This document shows, piece by piece, positions 6,304 through 12,305 of a DNA stretch of 12,352 nucleotides. The translations under genes and the position numbers were made by a program. This DNA comes from Maritimibacter sp. (lineage in GTDB: Bacteria; Pseudomonadota; Alphaproteobacteria; Rhodobacterales; Rhodobacteraceae). The stretch spans positions 1-12,352 of the forward strand of contig DOUP01000233.1 in assembly GCA_003520545.1 (NCBI GenBank), written 5' to 3'. Position 1 is the first letter of the stretch; each line of letters begins with the position of its first letter. Under the pieces are notes generated by a model, which saw only the letters and a program-made list of their open reading frames with translations, was not told the DNA's origin and did not search any database.

Positions 6304-7011
6304 ATGAAACTCTTTGTCGGCTTGGGAAATCCCGGCCCGAAATACGCAAACAACCGTCACAACATCGGCTTCATGGCGGTGGAGGCCATTGCCGATGGCC
6401 ATGGCTTCGGTCCGGGGCGGTCGAAGTTCCAGGCCCAGGTCAGTGAAGGCGTGCTTGGCGGTGAAAAGGTGCTGCTCCTGAAGCCAGACACCTTCATGAA
6501 CCTGTCCGGCCAAGCGGTCGGCGAGGCGATGCGGTTCTACAAACTCGACTCCACCGATGTGACCGTCTTCCACGACGAGCTGGACCTCGTTCCGGGCAAG
6601 CTGAAGCTCAAGCTCGGCGGCGGGCACGCGGGCCACAACGGACTTCGCTCGATACACCAACACATCGGACCGCATTATGCACGGGTGCGGCTAGGCATCG
6701 GCCATCCGGGACACAAGGACAAGGTGTCGCCCTGGGTTCTGAGCGATTTCGCCAAACAGGAATACCGTTGGCTCGACGATATGATGCGCGGCATTTCCGA
6801 CGGGGCGGAATACCTCGTCACCGATGACAACGCCAAGTTTACCAATGCCGTGGCACTCAGGATGAACCCGAACGGTGCCGCACCCAAACCGGCCGCGACG
6901 CGCGAACAACGCCTCGCGAAAAAAACCCCGGAGCCGGCATCGCCGCCCGATCCGGAGCCGGATGGCGGTGACCGGAGCGCGCTTCAGAAGCTCATCGACA
7001 AGTTCAAATAA
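6304..7011 (+). CDS. pth: Peptidyl-tRNA hydrolase with C-terminal extension
   Basis: 235 residues. It cleaves the ester bond of peptidyl-tRNAs that drop off ribosomes, recycling tRNA in the cytoplasm. Family residues are all present: GLGNPGPKYANNRHNIGF (6-23) with Asn9 and catalytic His19, LLKPDTFMNLSGQAV (58-72) with Asn66, FHDELDL (89-95) with Asp91, and GGGHAGHNGLRSI (105-117) with Asn112. The start at 6304 gives the canonical MKLFVGLGNPG. The catalytic domain ends near residue 190; the remaining 45 residues are Pro/Ala/charge-rich and end in a short helix-like ALQKLIDKFK. This extension is beyond the usual ~190-residue bacterial enzyme; similar tails exist in alphaproteobacteria as far as I recall. 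The 3' end overlaps the convergent luxR-type gene by 8 bases. Confidence 0.95.
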   Translation: MKLFVGLGNPGPKYANNRHNIGFMAVEAIADGHGFGPGRSKFQAQVSEGVLGGEKVLLLKPDTFMNLSGQAVGEAMRFYKLDSTDVTVFHDELDLVPGKLKLKLGGGHAGHNGLRSIHQHIGPHYARVRLGIGHPGHKDKVSPWVLSDFAKQEYRWLDDMMRGISDGAEYLVTDDNAKFTNAVALRMNPNGAAPKPAATREQRLAKKTPEPASPPDPEPDGGDRSALQKLIDKFK

Positions 7012-7567
7012 TCGGCCGCGCGTCGGGTCGCGCCGCGCCGAGCGCGTCACCGACGGCCTCGGGCGCATCCGACATCTGCGCCATGAGCCTGTCATCCATC
7101 AGCCCGTCGATAAACTGGGACAGAAGCTGCGCGCGACCCGACACCTCGGCCTTGCGATAGATCGCATTCGTCTGCGCCTTGATCGTGCCTTCCGATGTCC
7201 CGCGCAACGTCGCGATTTCGGCTGTCGAAAGTCCCTTGATCACGAACAGCGCCACGTCACGTTCCGCAGGCGTCAACGCCCAATCCGCGAAATACTCTTC
7301 GACAACCTCCATGAAGGCGATCGACACGAGCCGCAGCTTGGCCTCGGCTTCTAGGTGGCGGACCCGCGAACGCCGCAATGCCAATCCGCCCAACACCAGC
7401 CCCAGAACGAGACCAACGACCGCACCGATTTCGATCACTTCGCGTGCCTGCCATGAAATCGGCTTGCTGCGCCAACCAGTCATAGAGGACAGGATATCGA
7501 AGATGAAAAAGCCGGCACAGATCGCCAGAACGCCAAGCGCACCGGCGATGATGGTACGTTCACGCAT
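7004..7567 (-). CDS. Membrane-anchored LuxR-type transcriptional regulator
   Basis: 187 residues. Two hydrophobic helices (about 6-26 and 44-66) with a short non-cytoplasmic loop between them (SSMTGWRSKPISWQAREVIE) are followed by a charged helical linker (67-95) and a C-terminal LuxR/GerE helix-turn-helix (about 97-155: LTPAERDVALFVIKGLSTAE, then IA..RGTSEGTIKAQTNAIYRK). There is no receiver domain and no autoinducer-binding domain, so any signal should enter through the membrane part or through partner proteins. It is the last gene of an operon, starting 24 bases after the stop of an exported Asp/Arg-rich protein, with AAAGG as ribosome site. The likely role is transcription control of its own operon or envelope genes (inference). 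The stop overlaps the end of pth. Confidence 0.85.
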   Translation of the reverse strand: MRERTIIAGALGVLAICAGFFIFDILSSMTGWRSKPISWQAREVIEIGAVVGLVLGLVLGGLALRRSRVRHLEAEAKLRLVSIAFMEVVEEYFADWALTPAERDVALFVIKGLSTAEIATLRGTSEGTIKAQTNAIYRKAEVSGRAQLLSQFIDGLMDDRLMAQMSDAPEAVGDALGAARPDARPII

Positions 7568-7591
7568 GTCGTCTGCCTTTTGCCAGTTCAG

Positions 7592-8029
7592 TCAATCGTC
7601 TTCTCCGCCATGTCCACGTCCCCGACCTCTGCTACTGTCATCGTCGCGGTCATCATCGCGGTCGTCGTTACGATCATTACCGCGGTCGTCGTTACGATCA
7701 TTACCGCCGCCGCCGAACGAAGACCCTTGCGAGGACGAGCCGCCGCTGTTGGGATCTACGATTTGTGGGTTTTGCGTCGATTGGGAGGGGGACAGGGCCT
7801 GCCAGTAATCGCGCAGGATTTCGCCCGTCGAGGCGTTGAACACGATTTCGCGCCGGAATTTGGGCGAAAAGGCCAAAACCCGTGTGCGCCCGAGCAAGGT
7901 CCGGGTCACCTGCATCCGGGTGAAGCCCTGTGACGCCAGCTGCGTCTGGAGGTCAGGCAACGGATCACGCGCCCATAAAGGCGTTGCGACGAGCCCGAAA
8001 GCCGCTGTCAGAAATGCACGTCGATCCAT
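7592..8029 (-). CDS. Exported protein with Tat-like signal, PepSY-like core and Asp/Arg-rich tail
   Basis: 145 residues. The N-terminus MDRRAFLTAAFGLVATPLWA has a twin-arginine pattern (RRAFL) followed by a hydrophobic stretch and an AxA-like cleavage site near residue 20. Residues 26-77 form a small domain (LASQGFTRMQVTRTLLGRTR, then REIVFNASTGEILRDYW) resembling half of a PepSY-type fold. The rest is low complexity: Ser/Gly linker, then NDRNDDRG repeats and an Asp/Arg run ending RGRGRGHGGEDD. The start at 8029 has a strong GGAGGA site and lies inside the end of the upstream paralog, a 22-base overlap including its stop, so translation is probably coupled. The core aligns with the upstream protein (QGFTRMQV against QGYTRFQV; STGEILRDYW against SVGELLKEEV). 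Function unknown; a periplasmic partner of the neighbouring membrane regulator is a reasonable guess. Confidence 0.78.
   Translation of the reverse strand: MDRRAFLTAAFGLVATPLWARDPLPDLQTQLASQGFTRMQVTRTLLGRTRVLAFSPKFRREIVFNASTGEILRDYWQALSPSQSTQNPQIVDPNSGGSSSQGSSFGGGGNDRNDDRGNDRNDDRDDDRDDDSSRGRGRGHGGEDD
7657..7704. repeat. Two exact 24-bp tandem copies in the Asp/Arg tail
   Basis: 7657-7680 and 7681-7704 are identical. They encode the NDRNDDRG repeat of the second exported protein, and shorter degenerate copies continue on the low-coordinate side (7641-7656). Exact identity at DNA level suggests recent duplication by slippage, so tail length may vary between strains. Confidence 0.9.
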
Positions 8030-8556
8030 TTGTCCTCCCGCCCCTTACAATCGTCGCGCCCCGGCCTGCGGTCAAGCGGGCCGGGGCGGTGTGTCATGCG
8101 GGGATAGCAATCGTCATCGCCGCCGCGATCATGGTCGCCGTTGTCCGAACTCCGGCCACCGCGGCCATGGTCGTTATCGCGGTCGTGGTCACTGGAACCG
8201 CGTCCCCGGTGATCGTCATCATCGCCGCGCCCGCGGCGCTGGTCGTCATCGCCGCGCCCGCGGCTCTGGTCGTCATCGCCGCGCCCTGCGCTGGTCCCGC
8301 GCAACCCGGTGTGGCGTCCGCCGACCTCTTCTTTCAGAAGCTCGCCGACCGAGTTATAGACCCGCTCGATCTTGCCGGACGGTCCCGTGCCTTCGATCTT
8401 GATCCCGCGCATTCCTTCCTGGACCTGGAACCGGGTATAGCCCTGGGCGGTCAGATCGGAGACGGCACTGTTGACCACGTCCTGCACGTCGGCGACGGCT
8501 GCGGAGGATGTGACAAGCGCCGTTGCGACGGTGGCGGCAATCAGTTTCAGTTTCAT
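8008..8556 (-). CDS. Exported protein with Sec signal, PepSY-like core and Asp/Arg-rich repeat tail
   Basis: 182 residues. MKLKLIAATVATALVTSSAA followed by VA-DV is a typical Sec signal peptide with cleavage after residue 22. Residues 24-78 hold a PepSY-like domain (LTAQGYTRFQVQEGMRGIKI, then SGKIERVYNSVGELLKEE). From about residue 90 there is a 9-residue repeat, RGRGDDDQS with variants, then mixed Asp/His/Arg/Gly sequence, and a final part with two cysteines (Cys150, Cys170) that could form a disulfide. The start at 8556 has AAAGGAA seven bases upstream. It is the first gene of the operon that continues with its Tat-like paralog and the membrane LuxR regulator. The high density of acidic and basic residues predicts a disordered, polyampholyte tail; metal or polyanion binding is possible but not shown. 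Function unknown. Confidence 0.78.
   Translation of the reverse strand: MKLKLIAATVATALVTSSAAVADVQDVVNSAVSDLTAQGYTRFQVQEGMRGIKIEGTGPSGKIERVYNSVGELLKEEVGGRHTGLRGTSAGRGDDDQSRGRGDDDQRRGRGDDDDHRGRGSSDHDRDNDHGRGGRSSDNGDHDRGGDDDCYPRMTHRPGPLDRRPGRDDCKGREDKWIDVHF
8221..8294. repeat. 27-bp tandem repeat coding for the RGRGDDDQS units
   Basis: 8221-8247 and 8248-8274 differ at one base; a third, partly degenerate copy begins at 8275, and a more eroded one precedes 8221. The period of 27 keeps the reading frame and adds 9 residues per unit to the tail of the first exported protein. Confidence 0.85.
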
Positions 8557-8650
8557 TTTGCGTTCCTTTCAAGCTTTCAAAAATCTGTCCCGGACATGGC
8601 CGGCACAGGAAAAGAGAGCCACCAATGAAAGGATGAATCCATTGACCACA

Positions 8651-8674
8651 GGTTTAAGCGGGCCCGCATAAACC
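8651..8674. promoter_or_regulatory. 24-bp near-perfect palindrome, candidate operator upstream of the exported-protein operon
   Basis: GGTTTA (8651-8656) and TAAACC (8669-8674) flank the self-complementary GCGGGCCCGC (8658-8667); only the single A:A pair at 8657/8668 fails. It lies 95-118 bases before the start at 8556. No T-run follows on either strand, so a terminator is unlikely. Together with the second palindrome at 8688-8705, whose centre is 34 bp away, it suggests a regulator binding region. Which protein binds is unknown. Confidence 0.5.
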
Positions 8675-8687
8675 CGCTATCAAAGGC

Positions 8688-8705
8688 CATAAACCTGAGT
8701 TTATG
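8688..8705. promoter_or_regulatory. Second palindrome with the same TAAAC/GTTTA half-sites
   Basis: CATAAAC (8688-8694), loop CTGA, GTTTATG (8699-8705), seven perfect base pairs. The string CATAAACC occurs here (8688) and again on the same strand at the end of the first palindrome (8667-8674, as GCATAAACC). Repeated half-sites in both elements favour a binding site over chance, but this is judged by eye. Confidence 0.45.
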
Positions 8706-8745
8706 ATCCTGTCGCGCAACAGAGTGAGTCGATTTTTCGCGTCTA

Positions 8746-8845
8746 GAGTATGTCGCGTTCATTCGCATTCATGCAACATACTCCAACCTTCTGATTTCGC
8801 ATGTCCGAGGCGCACAAAACCGGTTCCCACTTTTGTGCGACATGC
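8746..8845. repeat. Dispersed alphaproteobacterial palindromic repeat
   Basis: Two nested palindromes: GAGTATGT (8746-8753) with ACATACTC (8776-8783), and GCATGT (8799-8804) plus CGCACAAAA (8811-8819) with TTTTGTGCG (8831-8839) and ACATGC (8840-8845) around the loop CCGGTTCCCAC. Read on the minus strand, the core AAAAGTGGGAACCGGTTTT after a GCATGTCGC-like lead resembles an intergenic repeat I recall from many Rhizobiales and Rhodobacterales genomes; this match is from memory. The flank 8895-8912 (GACGCGCTTTAG) also resembles a common end of such repeats and runs into the trpB stop codon. Together with the palindromes above, this accounts for most of the 353-base gap 8557-8909; I see no gene in it. 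Confidence 0.6.
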
Positions 8846-8909
8846 TCCAAGACGTGCGTTATCGACAGGTAGGCGCGTGGCGCGTGCCTGCGAACGACCG
8901 CGACGCGCT

Positions 8910-10145
8910 TTAGTCGGCGAGACCGTCCATATCGGTGCCAAGTGCCTTCGCCACCGTGAAGATGTCTTTGTCGCCGCGTCCGCAGAGGTTCATGATCATA
9001 ACATGATCCTTCGGCAGCGTCGGCGCGAGCTTGATCACATGGCCCAGCGCATGAGACGGTTCCAGCGCCGGGATAATGCCTTCTGTCCGGCACAGGAACT
9101 GGAACGCCTCCAGCGCCTCCTTGTCGGTGATAGAGACGTATTCGGCCCGCCCCGTATCGTGCAGCCAGCTGTGCTCCGGTCCGATCCCCGGATAATCGAG
9201 ACCCGCGGAGATCGAGTGACCTTCCAGAATCTGACCGTCGTCGTCCTGCAGGAGATAGGTCCGGTTGCCATGCAGCACGCCGGGACGACCGCCGGTAAGC
9301 GAGGCGCAGTGTTCCATTTTGTCGTTTACACCGTGACCGCCCGCTTCGACGCCGATGATGCGAACATCCTTGTCGTCGAGGAAGGGGTAGAAGAGACCCA
9401 TGGCGTTGGACCCGCCACCGATCGCCGCGATGAGGCTGTCCGGCAGACGGCCTTCGGCCTTCATTATCTGCTCTTTCGCTTCCTTGCCGATGATCGCCTG
9501 GAAATCACGAACCATGGCCGGATAGGGATGCGGCCCGGCGACCGTGCCTATGCAGTAGAAAGTATCGCGCACATTGGTCACCCAATCGCGCAGCGCGTCG
9601 TTCATCGCATCCTTGAGCGTACCGCGTCCCGAGGTCACCGGCACGATCTCGGCCCCCAGGAGCTTCATGCGAAACACGTTCGGTGCCTGACGCTCCACGT
9701 CGGTCTTGCCCATGTAGACGATGCACTTCAGCCCGAACTTGGCGCAAACGGTCGCGGTCGCCACGCCGTGCTGACCGGCCCCGGTCTCGGCAATGATGCG
9801 GGTCTTGCCCATGCGACGGGCAAGGATGATCTGGCCCAGCACGTTGTTGATCTTGTGTGCGCCGGTGTGGTTCAGCTCGTCGCGCTTGAGATAGATCTTG
9901 GCCCCGCCAAGTTCCTCGGTCAGCCGCTCCGCGAAATACAGCGGCGACGGGCGACCCACGTAGTGTTCCCACAGGTCGTCCATCTCGTCCCAGAACGATT
10001 GGTCCGTCTTGGCTTTCTCGTACTCGGCTTCAAGTTCAAGGATCAGCGGCATCAGCGTCTCGGACACGAAGCGCCCGCCGAAATCGCCGAACCGTCCCTT
10101 TTCGTCCGGGCCGTTCATGAAGGAATTGAAAAGATCGTCTGCCAT
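8910..10145 (-). CDS. trpB: Tryptophan synthase beta chain
   Basis: 411 residues, normal length. It condenses indole, delivered by the alpha subunit, with L-serine to give tryptophan, using pyridoxal phosphate in the cytoplasmic alpha2beta2 complex. Seen: RFGDFGGRFVSETLMPL (18-34) at the start, HTGAHKINN (93-101) with Lys98 as the Schiff-base lysine, AETGAGQHG (119-127) with the catalytic Glu120, the phosphate-binding loop GGGSNAMG (243-250), and LCGRGDKD (387-394) at the end. GGAGG lies 8 bases before the start at 10145. It is the last gene of a minus-strand cluster after trpF and a small unknown gene. trpA does not follow. The TAA stop touches the start of the dispersed repeat region. Confidence 0.97.
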   Translation of the reverse strand: MADDLFNSFMNGPDEKGRFGDFGGRFVSETLMPLILELEAEYEKAKTDQSFWDEMDDLWEHYVGRPSPLYFAERLTEELGGAKIYLKRDELNHTGAHKINNVLGQIILARRMGKTRIIAETGAGQHGVATATVCAKFGLKCIVYMGKTDVERQAPNVFRMKLLGAEIVPVTSGRGTLKDAMNDALRDWVTNVRDTFYCIGTVAGPHPYPAMVRDFQAIIGKEAKEQIMKAEGRLPDSLIAAIGGGSNAMGLFYPFLDDKDVRIIGVEAGGHGVNDKMEHCASLTGGRPGVLHGNRTYLLQDDDGQILEGHSISAGLDYPGIGPEHSWLHDTGRAEYVSITDKEALEAFQFLCRTEGIIPALEPSHALGHVIKLAPTLPKDHVMIMNLCGRGDKDIFTVAKALGTDMDGLAD

Positions 10146-10231
10146 CGGTGGAGCCTCCAGAAGCTTTGGAAACTCCTACCGATCAGACCGGCGAAGGGCA
10201 AGCGAGCGATGTCACGTCCTGTTGATCCTCA

Positions 10232-10558
10232 TCACCGCAAGAGAAGCGGTCCACGCGCGGCGGCGAGCCGCACCGGGGCGTCGTTGCAGAAAATGACAAG
10301 CGCCCGCCCGTTCTCGACCGCTTGAAACCCGCGCCGGCGCACCTCTTCCATGAAACGCCTGCGTCCGACGATCCGTTCGACATCGTCGAGGCTGCGTTTG
10401 ATGACGCCCCCTTTTCGGGCCGTCGGGCAGGTGAACGCCTGTTCCATCCAAACGTCGGGATCAGGATCACAGCGGGCGATGTCATCGAGGTTGGCGACAA
10501 CTGGCACCCTGATCGGGTCCAGAGCGGAGGCGGGGCGATGTGCAAACAAAGGGTCCAT
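10232..10558 (-). CDS. Conserved-looking hypothetical protein between trpF and trpB
   Basis: 108 residues. The ATG at 10558 (MDPLFAHRP) lies 41 bases after the trpF stop and is preceded by an AGGG-like site; the frame is open further upstream into trpF, but there it looks like shadow sequence. The codons show the GC-rich third positions of the neighbours, which supports a real gene. Residues 15-95 have the look of a small folded domain: IRVPVVANLDDIARCDPD, DVWMEQAFTCPTARKGGVIK, then an Arg-rich helix (RRRFMEEVRRRGF) and a beta-like ALVIFCND. There is no signal peptide or membrane segment, so it is probably cytoplasmic. I do not recognise the family. Its place inside the trp cluster suggests co-expression, not function. 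Confidence 0.68.
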   Translation of the reverse strand: MDPLFAHRPASALDPIRVPVVANLDDIARCDPDPDVWMEQAFTCPTARKGGVIKRSLDDVERIVGRRRFMEEVRRRGFQAVENGRALVIFCNDAPVRLAAARGPLLLR

Positions 10559-10599
10559 ATCCGGACCCTGACCCGATTCTGGTAAAGAGGGGATTAAGC

Positions 10600-11238
10600 T
10601 TACCCAGCCGCCTCGACAAAAGCCCGCATCATTTCCGGGTCTTTGACCCCCGGCGCGCTTTCCACGCCCGACGCCGTGTCCACCTGGCGCGCCCCCGTGA
10701 GCCGGACCGCCAACGCGACGTTCGCGGGCGTCAGCCCCCCGGCCAGCATCCATGGGAGCGTCCAGTGCCGCCCCTGCAAAAGCGTCCAGTCAAACGGCAC
10801 ACCGTTCCCGCCCGGAAGATCGGCGCCTTTCGGAGCCTTGGCATCGACGAGAAGTTGATCGGCCACGTCGGTGTAGTCGTCGAGCCTTGCCACGTCCTCG
10901 GGCCCCGCAACGCCAACAACCTTCATCACCGGCAGCCCGTAGCGCGCCCGTATCTCGGCGACGCGTTCCGGGCTTTCCTGCCCGTGAAGCTGGATCATAT
11001 CGATCGGGGCCTTGGCGGTGATCTCATCCAGAAGTGCATCGTCGGGGTTCACCACCAACGCCACTTTCGCCACACCCGGCGGCACCTCGACCGCGAGGCG
11101 CGCGCAGGTGTCGGGATCGACGTAGCGCGGCGATTTCGGAAAGAAATTGAACCCAAGATACCGTGCGCCGGCCGCAACTGCAGCCGCAACTTGGTCAGGC
11201 TGGGTCAGTCCACAGATTTTGACAGAGACATGCGCCAT
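10600..11238 (-). CDS. trpF: Phosphoribosylanthranilate isomerase
   Basis: 212 residues, usual size for the monofunctional TIM-barrel enzyme. It performs the Amadori rearrangement of N-(5'-phosphoribosyl)anthranilate, the third step of tryptophan synthesis. Seen: VKICGLT (6-12) with the general-base Cys9, GFNFFPKSPRY (29-39), IQLHGQE (82-88), LLVDAKAP (129-136) with the general-acid Asp132, and the phosphate-binding LAGGLTPANV (165-174) and VDTASGVES (186-194). The start at 11238 lies 9 bases after the lapA-like gene's stop. It is not fused to trpC, unlike in Escherichia coli. Confidence 0.95.
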   Translation of the reverse strand: MAHVSVKICGLTQPDQVAAAVAAGARYLGFNFFPKSPRYVDPDTCARLAVEVPPGVAKVALVVNPDDALLDEITAKAPIDMIQLHGQESPERVAEIRARYGLPVMKVVGVAGPEDVARLDDYTDVADQLLVDAKAPKGADLPGGNGVPFDWTLLQGRHWTLPWMLAGGLTPANVALAVRLTGARQVDTASGVESAPGVKDPEMMRAFVEAAG

Positions 11239-11247
11239 GCGCGGGTT

Positions 11248-11598
11248 TTACCGCCCATCCTCCAAAAGCGCCAGAACGTCATCGCCGGGCTTGCCCTTCT
11301 CACGCTTGAGGTCCTGCACTTCGTTTGCGAGCTTCACCGCCGCCTTGCGGGCACGGGAGGCCTCCGCACGATGCTTATGCTCGCGCAGCCATTCCCATAT
11401 GAAGCCGATCATCACGCCAGCGATGATCGCCATGAAGATGACCACGAAAAGCGGCAAGGTCACGCTCCACGACCAACCCAAGAACCCCGATAACTCTTCA
11501 GGCAGCAGCCGAACCAGAACGGACTCGCGGTTTGCGAGAGCGACAGTGATCAACACCACGGCCAGCGCGGCAAGAAACGCGTAGCGAATGTAACGCAT
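11248..11598 (-). CDS. LapA-like (DUF1049) inner-membrane protein
   Basis: 116 residues with the DUF1049/LapA pattern: helix 1 at 5-23, a short periplasmic loop containing ANRESVLVRLLPEE, helix 2 at 46-68 (TLPLFVVIFMAIIAGVMIGF), then a cytoplasmic charged helix with coiled-coil character (70-102, EHKHRAEASRARKAAVKLAN). In Escherichia coli, LapA works with LapB in regulating lipopolysaccharide synthesis; whether that holds here is unknown. No lapB homolog is adjacent. It sits 13 bases after ihfB and 9 bases before trpF, an arrangement common in Rhodobacterales to my knowledge, so it is probably co-transcribed with both. The ribosome site is weak. Confidence 0.82.
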   Translation of the reverse strand: MRYIRYAFLAALAVVLITVALANRESVLVRLLPEELSGFLGWSWSVTLPLFVVIFMAIIAGVMIGFIWEWLREHKHRAEASRARKAAVKLANEVQDLKREKGKPGDDVLALLEDGR

Positions 11599-11611
11599 GG
11601 ATGAGAGCCTT

Positions 11612-11893
11612 TCAGTTCCCGTTCAGTCGGTCGCGCAGAAGTTTGCCGGTCTTGAAGAAAGGCACGTGCTTCTCCTCCACCTCAACCGATTCACCCGTGC
11701 GCGGGTTCCGTCCTATCCTCGCATCTCGCTTCTTGACGGAAAAGGCGCCGAAACCGCGCAGCTCGACTCGGTCGCCCCGCGCCATGGCTTCAATGACCTC
11801 TTCGAAAATCGTATTCACGATGCGCTCCACGTCCCGCTGATACAGATGCGGGTTTTCGTCGGCGATTTTTTGGATCAATTCGGACCGGATCAT
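11612..11893 (-). CDS. ihfB: Integration host factor subunit beta
   Basis: 93 residues. With IHF-alpha it forms a DNA-bending heterodimer acting in nucleoid structure, recombination and transcription. Seen: MIRSELIQKIADENPHLYQR (1-20), the dimer core, VELRGFGAFSV (43-53), and the DNA-inserting arm KRDARIGRNPRTGESVEV (55-72) with the intercalating Pro64; KHVPFFKTGKLLRDRL closes the chain. The ATG at 11893 is chosen because the G-run ribosome site (GGGGGGA) is properly spaced from it; an ATG at 11902 would sit directly on that site. It heads the cluster with lapA-like, trpF and trpB. The rpsA gene often found upstream of ihfB is not present there. Confidence 0.95.
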   Translation of the reverse strand: MIRSELIQKIADENPHLYQRDVERIVNTIFEEVIEAMARGDRVELRGFGAFSVKKRDARIGRNPRTGESVEVEEKHVPFFKTGKLLRDRLNGN

Positions 11894-11954
11894 GCAGATC
11901 ATCCCCCCAAAGGAAATGTGCGGCGCTTGTTGGCAGCACGCCGTTCATGGATCG

Positions 11955-11983
11955 ACTATAGGCGCAAAGCGATGATCGGGAAA
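11955..11983 (-). promoter_or_regulatory. Candidate promoter of ihfB
   Basis: On the minus strand, TATAGT (11960-11955, five of six against TATAAT) follows TTTCCC (11983-11978, weak -35) with a 17-base spacer. It would give a leader of about 55 bases before ihfB. Judged by eye; the rest of the 232-base gap 11894-12125 shows nothing further that I can support. Confidence 0.4.
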
Positions 11984-12125
11984 CCTGTCTCGCAGTCCGC
12001 AGACCGGTAATTTTGCAGCAATCCGCCGATTTTTCCGTGCGATTTTGTGCCTTTAGGTCACCAATGATCGCCCCTTCCACCGCTTGGCGCATCCCGTGGC
12101 GGCGCTTGGCGTTCGTGATTCGGGT

Positions 12126-12305
12126 CTAACTGTCACTCGACGGGTCGGTCAAAGCCATGGCCAACGTGGCCCCGACCATCCAGAATCCGACAGCAATCGC
12201 CAGCGAAAAACCGAAGCTGATAGCCCCGCCGAGGTTACTCGGAAGGAGCACAGCCACACCCAATGCGCTCGTCACTTCCATCCAGTCTTTCCAGTTATTC
12301 CGCAT
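12126..12305 (-). CDS. Small two-helix membrane protein, unknown function
   Basis: 59 residues from the ATG at 12305, chosen because GGAGG lies six bases upstream; an in-frame ATG at 12332 has no such site. MRNNWKDWMEVTSALGVAVL opens the protein; hydrophobic segments lie near residues 11-28 and 30-50, with a short polar end (LTDPSSDS). It is likely an inner-membrane protein with both ends on the same side. No family is recognised. It lies 232 bases upstream of ihfB on the same strand, which is too far to assume one transcript. A partner gene could lie beyond the window end. Confidence 0.68.
   Translation of the reverse strand: MRNNWKDWMEVTSALGVAVLLPSNLGGAISFGFSLAIAVGFWMVGATLAMALTDPSSDS

Noticed and set aside
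8221..8294. Nine-residue repeats (RGRGDDDQS) as RTX-type calcium-binding nonapeptides
   Set aside because: Period and Gly/Asp content are similar, but the conserved hydrophobic position of the RTX repeat is missing and Arg takes its place.
8703..10325. 540-codon open frame on the plus strand, opposite trpB
   Set aside because: It is a mirror of the GC-rich trpB codons, carries no recognisable domain, and crosses the non-coding repeat region and part of the small gene beside trpB. trpB itself is certain.
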